Source of the DNA: Albidovulum sp.
GTDB taxonomy: Bacteria; Pseudomonadota; Alphaproteobacteria; Rhodobacterales; Rhodobacteraceae
DNA: 64,000 nucleotides
NCBI GenBank assembly: GCA_028823855.1
Contig: JAPPFL010000036.1
Location: forward strand, 281,975 to 345,974
Direction of reading: 5' to 3'
The notes below the pieces were generated by a model. The model had not been told where the DNA came from, made no database searches, and worked only from the letters and a program-made list of their open reading frames with translations. Positions 36,229 to 46,455 of this stretch are shown here, one piece after another. Both the position numbers and the translations under genes were made by a program. Numbering within the stretch: the first letter of the stretch is position 1; every line of letters starts with the position of its first letter.

Positions 36229-36297
36229 CATTCGAACTATTAGAATCTTTACCAATTTACTCTTTCGTAGTCGGCTTAGCCCTAGCCGTTGACGACC

Positions 36298-37410
36298 ATG
36301 GCCGGGCACTATTTTTCGACGCTGAAGCTGTCGCATTTCCGATCGCACCTGATTTCCGAAATTTCACTAGACGGGCGCATCGTCGTACTTAGCGGACCGA
36401 ATGGCGCGGGAAAAACCAATGCGCTCGAAGCAATATCTCTTTTTTCTCCTGGCAGGGGACTAAGGTCGTCAAGCGCCGACGAAATATCTCGTCGACCAGG
36501 CGAAATTGGCTGGAAAGTTGCCGGGAGGCTAGTCTCGCCCCATCGCGAGATTTATTTGGAAACGTATTCAAGGGAGAGTTCGCCCCGTCGTGTCGCCATA
36601 GATGGCAAACCGGCGAAGTTATCGGATCTCGCTCGAACGACGAGAATATTGTGGCTGACTCCGGTTATGGATCGGCTTTGGATTGAGAGCGCGGCCGGAA
36701 GGCGGCGATTCCTAGATCGAATTTCCATGAGCTTTTTCCCGGATCACGCGAACGCTTCGATCGGCTACGACAAAGCAATGCGGGAGCGCAACAGGCTCCT
36801 TAAGGACAAGGTTTCAAATGATGGCTGGTACGACGCGCTGGAAATTCAAATGGCGCGGCACGGCTCTCGAATCTCCGCTAACCGAATTAAGGCTGCCGAG
36901 AGAATCAACGAAGCGCAGAGCGATTCCCTTTCCAGATTTCCTGTCGCGAAACTTTCAGTGACCGGGAGCGAATTAGAAGGTTCGAGACTGGAGAACGAAG
37001 ACGATTTATCGGCAATACTGAAAGATTGCAGGCCGAGAGACCTCGCGGCGGGAAGGTCGTTGGCCGGTCCGCACCGAGCCGACCTGGAAACGACATACGC
37101 GTCAAACGGGCTTCCCGCGAGAAATTGCTCCACAGGCGAGCAAAAGGCCCTGCTCGTTTCGATCGTATTGGCCAATGCTCGCGCTTTAAGCGGAGATTTG
37201 GGAATCTCCCCCGTCCTGTTGCTAGACGAGGTCAGCGCGCATCTAGACGAAAGCCGTCGTGCTGCCTTGTACGAAGAAATCCTTTCTCTGCGCTTGCAAG
37301 CTTGGGTTACGGGGACCGACATCAGCCACTTCGAAAAACTAATTCGAAACGCGCAGCATTTTTCGGTTGTGATCGAAAACGGGATCTCGACGATACTTCC
37401 CTGCAAATGA
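36298..37410 (+). CDS. recF: DNA repair and recombination protein RecF
   Basis: 370 residues from the ATG at 36298; an in-frame TTG three codons upstream is possible. It is an SMC-like ATPase: Walker A in LSGPNGAGKTNALEAISLFSPGRGLR, the ABC-type signature region CSTGEQKALLVSIVLA, and Walker B VLLLDEVSAHLDESRR. It helps load RecA at gaps and damaged forks. In most relatives gyrB follows in the same direction; here gyrB is inverted and its end faces recF across 56 bases. Confidence 0.96.
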   Translation: MAGHYFSTLKLSHFRSHLISEISLDGRIVVLSGPNGAGKTNALEAISLFSPGRGLRSSSADEISRRPGEIGWKVAGRLVSPHREIYLETYSRESSPRRVAIDGKPAKLSDLARTTRILWLTPVMDRLWIESAAGRRRFLDRISMSFFPDHANASIGYDKAMRERNRLLKDKVSNDGWYDALEIQMARHGSRISANRIKAAERINEAQSDSLSRFPVAKLSVTGSELEGSRLENEDDLSAILKDCRPRDLAAGRSLAGPHRADLETTYASNGLPARNCSTGEQKALLVSIVLANARALSGDLGISPVLLLDEVSAHLDESRRAALYEEILSLRLQAWVTGTDISHFEKLIRNAQHFSVVIENGISTILPCK

Positions 37411-37466
37411 GCTCAGTTCCTTTAGGCGCGAATTTGTTCGAGTCGGACCGTAAAGGACGCAAATTT

Positions 37467-39887
<2,421 letters not shown>

Positions 39888-40057
39888 TTACTCTCCGCTG
39901 TTGACTGAACGCAATATAATGCGTATGCTGGCGGGTGTCACCCTAAAGTATTGTCTCAGCATTTCGGATCTTGACAAACAACTGCGTTTATTTTGCCTTG
40001 TTGCGCGACTCTGGCAGCGCGGTTGTCGCTTGGCGATAATCGCGGAAAGTGAATTTT

Positions 40058-40606
40058 ATGGCAACGAGCTTGAGACCAGCGACGATCGAGGATCGACGAA
40101 GGATTTTCGAATGGCTGGCGAAGTCGGATGCGACGGCGCAAATGATGGGACCGCCCGACTACCCCGACTTTCCGGTGCCGGACTTCGATGAATTCTTGGA
40201 GGATTACAACGATGACGCTTTTAGCGACTCAGGCGATTTCCGAATATTCGTGATCCGATCGGATGGCGTTGACATTGGGGCGATAAGCTACTGGATTAAC
40301 GGACAAGTGGCCGAAATCGACCTTTGGATCGGCGATCGAAAAAATTGGGGACTCGGGCACGGTCCAAGGGCCATGGAGAGCATCGCCGGCAAACTGGCAG
40401 AACTCGGCAAGATTGATGCGTTGATAATTCGCCCTTCCGCTCGAAATACACGGGCAATTTCGGCCTATCGAAAAGCTGGATTTTTGCCTTACGACCACGG
40501 AAGCGGAAATTTGCCTTCGTGGTGTAACGAAGAGGGGTTCGACTACGAGGATGCTGTTGTATTGACGAGAAGGTTAAAGGGAAGAACATCTAGCGGCGCA
40601 AGCTGA
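40058..40606 (+). CDS. GNAT-family N-acetyltransferase
   Basis: 182 residues from the ATG at 40058 (GGAAAG about eight bases upstream; the ATG three codons earlier is also possible). The GNAT fold is indicated by TSLRPATIEDRRRIFEWL, a central IGAISYWINGQVAEIDLWIGDRKNWGLGHGPRAMES (acetyl-CoA loop region) and the late motif RPSARNTRAISAYRKAGF. It resembles RimJ/aminoglycoside 6'-type acetyltransferases with a wide substrate range, so the substrate stays open. It lies upstream of pncA on the same strand, separated by 68 bases. Confidence 0.85.
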   Translation: MATSLRPATIEDRRRIFEWLAKSDATAQMMGPPDYPDFPVPDFDEFLEDYNDDAFSDSGDFRIFVIRSDGVDIGAISYWINGQVAEIDLWIGDRKNWGLGHGPRAMESIAGKLAELGKIDALIIRPSARNTRAISAYRKAGFLPYDHGSGNLPSWCNEEGFDYEDAVVLTRRLKGRTSSGAS

Positions 40607-40674
40607 ACTGGATTAGGTTCTCTCCCCGCGCGGCCAAGCCCTTTCGAGTCGCGAGCAATCGGCGGGAGACGTAA

Positions 40675-41295
40675 ATGGCGGTATCCTTCGATGGAGCGTT
40701 GATTGTCGTGGATGTGCAAAATGACTTTTGCACCGGAGGAGCATTGGCGGTTCCCGGTGGCGAAGAAGTTGTGGAGCCGATCAATAGCTTGCTGGGAAAG
40801 TTCGCGGCGACAGTTTTCACGCAGGATTGGCATCCGCCGAACCATGCATCGTTCGCGTCAAATCATTCAAGCAAGACACCTTTTGACTCAATAGAATTGG
40901 AATACGGACCCCAGGTTCTTTGGCCGGACCACTGCGTAATCGGTTCAAATGGCGCGCAATTTCGCTGCGATTTGAAAGACGATTGTGCCGACCTGGTTAT
41001 CAGAAAGGGATTTCGGCCGACTATCGACAGCTATTCGGCATTCTTCGAGAACGATCGCAATACGCCAACGGGACTGGAGGGCTATTTGCAGACTCGGGGA
41101 ATCAGAAGCGTGTGCATTGTCGGGCTGGCGCTTGACTATTGCGTCCGATTTTCGGCAGTTGATGCAGCAACGCTAGGATTCTCGACAACGGTGGTTGAAT
41201 GCGCCTGCAGAGAGATCGATCTCGACAATTCCGGTGCCGATGCGCGCAGTGAAATGCGAGAATGCGGCATCGAGTTGACGGGCATGCCCATTTGA
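40675..41295 (+). CDS. pncA: Nicotinamidase
   Basis: 206 residues of the isochorismatase-like fold. It has the catalytic triad D13 (IVVDVQNDF), a lysine near 112 (LVIRKGF) and C156 (LALDYCVRF). The metal site is in TQDWHPPNHASF. The FRPTIDSYSAFFEN stretch is typical of PncA. It converts nicotinamide to nicotinate, the substrate of the next gene's product, PncB, 38 bases downstream; together they form the NAD salvage route. Confidence 0.96.
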   Translation: MAVSFDGALIVVDVQNDFCTGGALAVPGGEEVVEPINSLLGKFAATVFTQDWHPPNHASFASNHSSKTPFDSIELEYGPQVLWPDHCVIGSNGAQFRCDLKDDCADLVIRKGFRPTIDSYSAFFENDRNTPTGLEGYLQTRGIRSVCIVGLALDYCVRFSAVDAATLGFSTTVVECACREIDLDNSGADARSEMRECGIELTGMPI

Positions 41296-41333
41296 TACAT
41301 TCAATCTGACGCGTTTTCCCTGGTGCGGAAAGA

Positions 41334-42626
41334 ATGGTTGATATCGCGACAAGAGTTTACAACCACAACTGGAAAATTGACCCGATAATTCGTTCGTTGA
41401 TCGATACGGACTTTTACAAGCTGTTGATGTGCCAGTTCGTGTACAGGAACAAGCCCGATACTCGGGTGACATTCCGATTAATCAACCGAACAAAGAAAAT
41501 TCGCATCGCCGAGCAAATAGACGAATCGGAACTGAGGGAGCAGCTCGACCACATTCGCACGTTGATGCTTTCGCGTGGGGAATCGACGTGGCTTCGGGGC
41601 AATACCTTTTACGGCAAGCGGCATATGTTCCGTTCCGATTTTATGGCCTGGCTGGAAAATCTCAAATTGCCGCCATACCATTTGGAAAAAATCGGAGGGC
41701 AGTACGAACTTCAATTCGAGGGAGCTTGGCCGGAAGTCATGCTATGGGAAGTTCCGGCGCTCGCCGTGCTGACGGAACTTCGATCGCGAAGCGTCCTAAA
41801 AGAAATGGACCGGTTCGAGCTACAAGTCCTTTACGCCCGCGCCATGACGCGCCTTTGGGAAAAAATCGAACGGCTGCGCATGGTAGACGATCTGCATGTT
41901 GCCGATTTTGGAACAAGGAGACGACATTCCTTCCTTTGGCAAGACTGGTGCGTTCAAGCCATGATGGAGGGTCTTGAAGAGAAATTCGTAGGAACGGCAA
42001 ATTGCTTGATCGCGATGCATCGCGAAACCGAAGCGATTGGAACAAACGCTCATGAATTGCCGATGATCTACTCCGCGCTCGCGGAGAACGACGACGAGCT
42101 TATGAAGGCGCCGTACAAAGTGTTGGAAGATTGGCACAATGAACACGAAGGAAATTTGCGAATAATTTTGGCGGACACCTATGGCACGAAGAGATTTTTG
42201 GAGAATGCGCCCAAGTGGCTCGCGAGCTGGACAGGCATCCGAATCGATTCGGGAAATCCCGAGTTATTAGGCGAACACGCCATTAACTGGTGGATAATGA
42301 AAGGAGAAAATCCGGCTGAAAAAAGAATAATCTTTTCCGACGGCCTGGATGCAGACAGGATCGAATCTCTTCAGAAGAGGTTCGCTGGTCGAATTCGCGT
42401 GAGTTTCGGATGGGGCACGCTCTTGACAAATGATTTTCGGGGGCTTGCGCCGGGAGGCGCGCTTGATCCATTCTCGCTTGTCTGCAAAGCGGTTGCTGCC
42501 GATGGCCGCGATACAGTGAAGCTATCCGACAATCCTTTGAAAGCAATAGGACCGGCTTCCGAAATTGACCGCTATAGGCGCATATTCGATGCGATTGAAC
42601 AAGAGCCGATGGATTTAGTCGTTTAG
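41334..42626 (+). CDS. pncB: Nicotinate phosphoribosyltransferase
   Basis: 430 residues. The family start is IRSLIDTDFYKLLMCQFVY. The central FGTRRRHSFLWQDW and GTANCLIAMHRETEAIGTNAHE (the phosphorylatable histidine region) match short-form PncB, followed by ADTYGTKRFLEN, GIRIDSGNP and IIFSDGLD in the phosphoribosyl-diphosphate-binding half. It makes nicotinate mononucleotide from nicotinate. GCGGAAAG lies just before the ATG. Paired with pncA. Confidence 0.97.
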   Translation: MVDIATRVYNHNWKIDPIIRSLIDTDFYKLLMCQFVYRNKPDTRVTFRLINRTKKIRIAEQIDESELREQLDHIRTLMLSRGESTWLRGNTFYGKRHMFRSDFMAWLENLKLPPYHLEKIGGQYELQFEGAWPEVMLWEVPALAVLTELRSRSVLKEMDRFELQVLYARAMTRLWEKIERLRMVDDLHVADFGTRRRHSFLWQDWCVQAMMEGLEEKFVGTANCLIAMHRETEAIGTNAHELPMIYSALAENDDELMKAPYKVLEDWHNEHEGNLRIILADTYGTKRFLENAPKWLASWTGIRIDSGNPELLGEHAINWWIMKGENPAEKRIIFSDGLDADRIESLQKRFAGRIRVSFGWGTLLTNDFRGLAPGGALDPFSLVCKAVAADGRDTVKLSDNPLKAIGPASEIDRYRRIFDAIEQEPMDLVV

Positions 42627-42678
42627 GTTTCATTTCGCGGTATTCAAAGTTTTCCTTTTCACGGAAGCTCGCAAGCGA

Positions 42679-42704
42679 AATTGCGCGCACGCGCTGACGC
42701 AATT
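42679..42704. promoter_or_regulatory. Inverted repeat upstream of paaA
   Basis: AATTGCG (42679-42685) and CGCAATT (42698-42704) form a perfect 7-bp inverted repeat with a 12-bp spacer, ending 38 bases before the paaA ATG. The place suits an operator for the paa operon, but no regulator gene is adjacent and the repeat is short. Confidence 0.3.
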
Positions 42705-42742
42705 ACATTGATATCCAGAAGTTTTCGATTCGGAGCGACGGC

Positions 42743-43750
42743 ATGTATTCGCAAGGACTCGACGGCAAGACCGCCAGTTCGACGGAAACAATTGAATTCC
42801 TGGAACGATTTCAGAAAAGAGTCGATGCCGAAGAAAAAATCGAACCGATGGACGATATGCCTGCCGGTTACCGGAAGACGCTTGTTCGGCAAATCAGCCA
42901 GCATGCGCACTCCGAAATCGTCGGCATGCTACCGGAAGGAAATTGGATTACCAGAGCGCCGACTCTCAGACGCAAGATTGCTCTTCTGGCGAAAGTTCAG
43001 GACGAGGGAGGCCACGGACTGTATCTTTACGCGGCAGCGGAAACGCTTGGCGTATCCCGTGAACAGATGACGGAGGAACTGCTCGAAGGACGGGCGAAAT
43101 ACTCGTCGATTTTCAACTACCCTACGTTGAGTTGGGCGGATATCGGTGCAATCGGCTGGCTTGTGGATGGAGCGGCGATCATGAACCAGATCCCGTTGTG
43201 CCGATGCTCTTTCGGACCCTATGCGCGCGCCATGATAAGAATCTGCAAGGAGGAATCCTTCCACCAGCGGCAGGGCTTCGAAATCATGCTGGCGCTCTGC
43301 CGTGGAACGAATCGCCAAAAGGAGATGGCTCAGGATGCTTTGGACCGGTGGTGGTGGCCGAGCCTGATGATGTTCGGGCCTCCCGATTCTGAATCGAAGC
43401 ATTCCGAATTGTCCATGGCTTGGAAAATTAAGCGATTTACCAACGATAGCCTTCGCCAAAAATTTGTCGACGCGACCGTCAGGCAAGCGAATTTTCTCGG
43501 CCTATCCGTTCCCGATCCGGACTTGGAATGGGATCCAGATCTCAATGGCGGAGAAGGAGGTTTCCGCCACGGTCCGATTGACTGGGAGGAATTTCGCCGC
43601 GTCGTATCCGGGCATGGACCAATGGCCAAGGAACGAATTGCCGCGCGCCGAAAAGCTTGGAATGACGGAGCCTGGGTAAGAGACGCAGCGATGGCGCATT
43701 CAGCAAAAAGGCAGCGAGCGCGTAATAGTGCTGCGGCTGCGGCGAGTTGA
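42743..43750 (+). CDS. paaA: 1,2-phenylacetyl-CoA epoxidase subunit A
   Basis: 335 residues, the catalytic di-iron subunit. Two ExxH carboxylate motifs are visible: [16 protein letters not shown] near residue 92 and [14 protein letters not shown] near 173. The family features [30 protein letters not shown] and [14 protein letters not shown] also appear. It adds oxygen across the aromatic ring of phenylacetyl-CoA with electrons from PaaE. First gene of a compact five-gene paaABCDE operon. Confidence 0.97.
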   Translation: MYSQGLDGKTASSTETIEFLERFQKRVDAEEKIEPMDDMPAGYRKTLVRQISQHAHSEIVGMLPEGNWITRAPTLRRKIALLAKVQDEGGHGLYLYAAAETLGVSREQMTEELLEGRAKYSSIFNYPTLSWADIGAIGWLVDGAAIMNQIPLCRCSFGPYARAMIRICKEESFHQRQGFEIMLALCRGTNRQKEMAQDALDRWWWPSLMMFGPPDSESKHSELSMAWKIKRFTNDSLRQKFVDATVRQANFLGLSVPDPDLEWDPDLNGGEGGFRHGPIDWEEFRRVVSGHGPMAKERIAARRKAWNDGAWVRDAAMAHSAKRQRARNSAAAAAS

Positions 43751-43754
43751 AATT

Positions 43755-44039
43755 TTGACGGAATCCACTCCGCTCTGGGAAGTATTCATCCGTCCGCGAA
43801 ACGGACTGGCGCACAAGCACGTGGGTTCGCTCCACGCGGCGGATGCAGAAATGGCGCTCATTGGCGCGCGCAACGCGTATACCCGGCGCGGCGAAGGAAA
43901 CTCGATTTGGGTAGTCGCTTCTATCGATATCTCATCTTCAGATCCCGACAAGAGTTCCGAGGATTTCGACTCCGCCTTGACTAAAGCCTATCGGCACCCG
44001 ACTTTTTACAATGTGCCCGATGGAGTCGAAAACCTTTGA
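43755..44039 (+). CDS. paaB: 1,2-phenylacetyl-CoA epoxidase subunit B
   Basis: 94 residues from the TTG at 43755, which matches the usual 95-residue PaaB. A GTG at 43728 (inside the end of paaA) would add nine residues. The sequence PLWEVFIRPRNGLAHKHVGSLHAADAEMALIGARNAYTRRGEGNSIWVV and the ending YRHPTFYNVPDGVENL are diagnostic. PaaB bridges the A-C heterodimers in the epoxidase complex. Its stop overlaps the paaC start. Confidence 0.95.
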   Translation: MTESTPLWEVFIRPRNGLAHKHVGSLHAADAEMALIGARNAYTRRGEGNSIWVVASIDISSSDPDKSSEDFDSALTKAYRHPTFYNVPDGVENL

Positions 44040-44794
44040 ATGAAGCGAATAATTTATTCGCCGCTCTGATTGAACTTGCCGATGACCATCTTGTTTTGGG
44101 TCATCGCTTGTCCGAATGGTGCGGCCACGCTCCGACGTTGGAAGAAGACCTCGCGCTTCCCAATCTTGCGCTTGATCTCCTTGGAACTGCGAGGCAGCTA
44201 TATGCGAGCGCGGGAGAAATCGAAGGGCTTGGCAGAGACGAAGACCAACTTGCCTACCATCGAGACGAAAGGGAGTTCAGAAACTGCCTTCTTGTCGAGC
44301 AGCCGAACGGAGATTTCGCATTCACGGTCCTGCGCCAATTCTATTTTAGCGCATTTATGAAGGAATATTGGCGACAAGCGACTGCGTCGGCGAATGCATT
44401 AATTCGCGGTATCGCTGGGAGGGCGGCTAACGAGGCTTCGTACCACACGAGATATGCGAGCGAATGGACGATAAGACTCGGCGACGGCACCGATGAAAGC
44501 CGAGCGCGCATGCACGCGGCTATCGAGGATCTTCATCGATACACAGGAGAATTATTCGCATCTTCCGAAGCAGCTCGATCATGCGAGAAGGCTAATTTGC
44601 TTCCCTGGCGAGCAACGATGCGAGATGAGTGGACTAAAACTTCCAAGCGAGTTTTTAGTGAAGCCCGGCTCTCATATCCGGAATGCGAGTTTTTTTTGGC
44701 TGGAGGAAGACAGGGAAAGCACGGCGAGTGCCTTGGACACATGCTTGCAGAAATGCAGTATTTGCAAAGATCCTATCCGGGAGCGAATTGGTGA
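44036..44794 (+). CDS. paaC: 1,2-phenylacetyl-CoA epoxidase subunit C
   Basis: 252 residues beginning at TTG, which overlaps the paaB stop as TTGA. It is a structural ferritin-like partner of PaaA that lacks the iron site. Family features are LADDHLVLGHRLSEWCGHAPTLEEDLALPNLALDLLGTARQLY, EFRNCLLVEQPNGDFAFTVLRQFYF and YPGANW at the end region. The next ATG in frame would lose the conserved N-terminus, so the unusual start is preferred. The following gene begins in its stop codon. Confidence 0.95.
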   Translation: MNEANNLFAALIELADDHLVLGHRLSEWCGHAPTLEEDLALPNLALDLLGTARQLYASAGEIEGLGRDEDQLAYHRDEREFRNCLLVEQPNGDFAFTVLRQFYFSAFMKEYWRQATASANALIRGIAGRAANEASYHTRYASEWTIRLGDGTDESRARMHAAIEDLHRYTGELFASSEAARSCEKANLLPWRATMRDEWTKTSKRVFSEARLSYPECEFFLAGGRQGKHGECLGHMLAEMQYLQRSYPGANW

Positions 44795-45288
44795 TGGCCG
44801 AATCGCGCGACGAAAGAGCGCGGGAAGCATGGGATGCGGCCGCTTCAGTAGTAGATCCGGAAATTCCCTGCGTTACGGTGGTCGATTTGGGCATCCTAAG
44901 AGATGTGCGAGTCGAAAACTCTACTGCGGTCGCGAGCTTGACTCCAACTTACTCCGGTTGCCCCGCGCAATTCGCGATCGAACATGCCGTAAAGGAGGCT
45001 CTTCAAAAAAAGGGCTTCCATGCAAAAATCCGGCGCGTGCTGGATCCTCCTTGGACTACGGACTGGATCACCAGGGAGGGCCGAGAAAAACTTAGGCTGG
45101 AAGGCATTGCGCCGCCGGGCCACGTATCGGAGAATTCACGCGAACTTTTCCAGAATCGTCGCGTGGCTTGTCCTCGCTGCGGGTCGGAAAAATCGGAACG
45201 ACTAAGCGAATTTGGCTCGACCGCCTGCAAGGCTCAATATCGCTGTTTGGCATGCACCGAACCATTTGAATACTTCAAGTGCATTTGA
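44794..45288 (+). CDS. paaD: PaaD, maturation factor of the phenylacetyl-CoA epoxidase
   Basis: 164 residues from the ATG at 44794, which shares one base with the paaC stop (TGATG). The MIP18/DUF59 domain shows in VVDPEIPCVTVVDLGILRDV and LTPTYSGCPAQFAIEHAV. A C-terminal zinc-ribbon-like segment has CPRCGSEKSERLSEFGSTACKAQYRCLACTEPFEYFKC. PaaD-like proteins serve iron-sulfur or di-iron assembly and are needed for epoxidase activity. Tight spacing on both sides supports one transcript. Confidence 0.95.
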   Translation: MAESRDERAREAWDAAASVVDPEIPCVTVVDLGILRDVRVENSTAVASLTPTYSGCPAQFAIEHAVKEALQKKGFHAKIRRVLDPPWTTDWITREGREKLRLEGIAPPGHVSENSRELFQNRRVACPRCGSEKSERLSEFGSTACKAQYRCLACTEPFEYFKCI

Positions 45289-45307
45289 GGCGCGAGCGCA
45301 GGCAACC

Positions 45308-46351
45308 GTGGCATTTCATCGCTTAAGAATACGGGAGTCGCGGCGAACTACATCCGAAGCGGTCTCGCTCTCTTTTGAAGTCCCGGACGAGATCGACAAA
45401 AATTTCACTTATTTGCCCGGCCAGCACGTAACATTCAGAGCAAGGATCGAAGGCAAAGAAATTCGCCGCACCTATTCGATTGCTTCAATTCCCGGCGAGC
45501 CGCTTAAAGTTGGTGTCAAGAGGCAGGAAGGAGGCGTATTTTCGAATTTTGTCCACAATCTGCGCGCCGGCGAGTTCGTGGATGTCATGGAGCCGCAAGG
45601 CAGGTTCGTCTATTCGGGGGAACGCAATATTCTGCTGGCCGCTTCCGGGTCGGGAATTACGCCTGTGATATCCATCGCCGCACATGCTCTGGATTCGGGA
45701 TCGCGGGTTGCGCTTGCTTTTGGCAACCGGACGACCGAGTCGATCATGTTTCGCCGGGAATTGAATGCGCTGAAGGATCGCCATCTTGCGAAATTCGCGC
45801 TGGTTCACGTGCTAAGCCGCGAAACGGGCCGTCCTAGTTTGTTACAGGGGAGAATCGACAAGAAAAAAATCAATCAACTCGCTGGCGCGGGTCTATTCAA
45901 CCCTCGATTGATCGACGGCGCGTTCATTTGCGGTCCTGGCAGGATGATCTCGACGTGCAATGAGGGGTTTGAGGAACTTGGTATATCTAGGCAGCTGGTC
46001 AAGCACGAAAGATTCCTTGCGCCGGGAGTGCCGCCTCCGAGCCGTCGCGAGTTCGCTCCAATCCCGAAAAAGGCCAACATCGAGGTTTGCTTCGACGGTT
46101 CAAACTACCGATTTGCGCTTGAAAGCGGTGACAAGTCGGTAATTGACGCTGCGCTACGGCAAGGAATTGAATTGCCGTTTTCTTGTCGAGGTGGAATGTG
46201 CTGCACATGCCGCTGCCGAATCATATCGGGCGCAGCGGCCATGACAGTCAATTATTCGCTTGAAGATTGGGAAATCGCGGCCGGCTTCATTCTAGCCTGC
46301 CAGTCTCGACCGACTTCTGATCGTCTAATCCTGGATTTCGACGCAATTTAA
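45308..46351 (+). CDS. paaE: Phenylacetyl-CoA epoxidase reductase subunit E
   Basis: 347 residues from a GTG at 45308; an in-frame TTG at 45212, inside paaD, would add 32 residues unlike the family. FAD-binding region: YLPGQHVTFRARIEGKEIRRTYSIAS, then ILLAASGSGITPVISI for NAD(P)H. The C-terminal plant-type 2Fe-2S domain has FSCRGGMCCTCRCRI (C-x4-C-x2-C) and the distal ACQSRP cysteine. It passes electrons from NADPH to the PaaA di-iron centre. Last gene of the operon; the later pathway genes (paaG, paaZ, paaJ, paaK) are not in the window. Confidence 0.95.
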   Translation: MAFHRLRIRESRRTTSEAVSLSFEVPDEIDKNFTYLPGQHVTFRARIEGKEIRRTYSIASIPGEPLKVGVKRQEGGVFSNFVHNLRAGEFVDVMEPQGRFVYSGERNILLAASGSGITPVISIAAHALDSGSRVALAFGNRTTESIMFRRELNALKDRHLAKFALVHVLSRETGRPSLLQGRIDKKKINQLAGAGLFNPRLIDGAFICGPGRMISTCNEGFEELGISRQLVKHERFLAPGVPPPSRREFAPIPKKANIEVCFDGSNYRFALESGDKSVIDAALRQGIELPFSCRGGMCCTCRCRIISGAAAMTVNYSLEDWEIAAGFILACQSRPTSDRLILDFDAI

Positions 46352-46455
46352 CGAATTCTCCAATTAATCACCTCGACCGACTGTTTTTTTGCGACCTGTT
46401 CACCGCTGAGTTAAAGTACTATATTGTAGGGAAATTCGAGCAGAAGAAAGAAAAT

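Noticed and set aside
37411..37466. Bidirectional terminator between recF and gyrB (TCCTTTA ... TAAAGGA)
   Set aside because: Long loop and no T-run; too weak to annotate.
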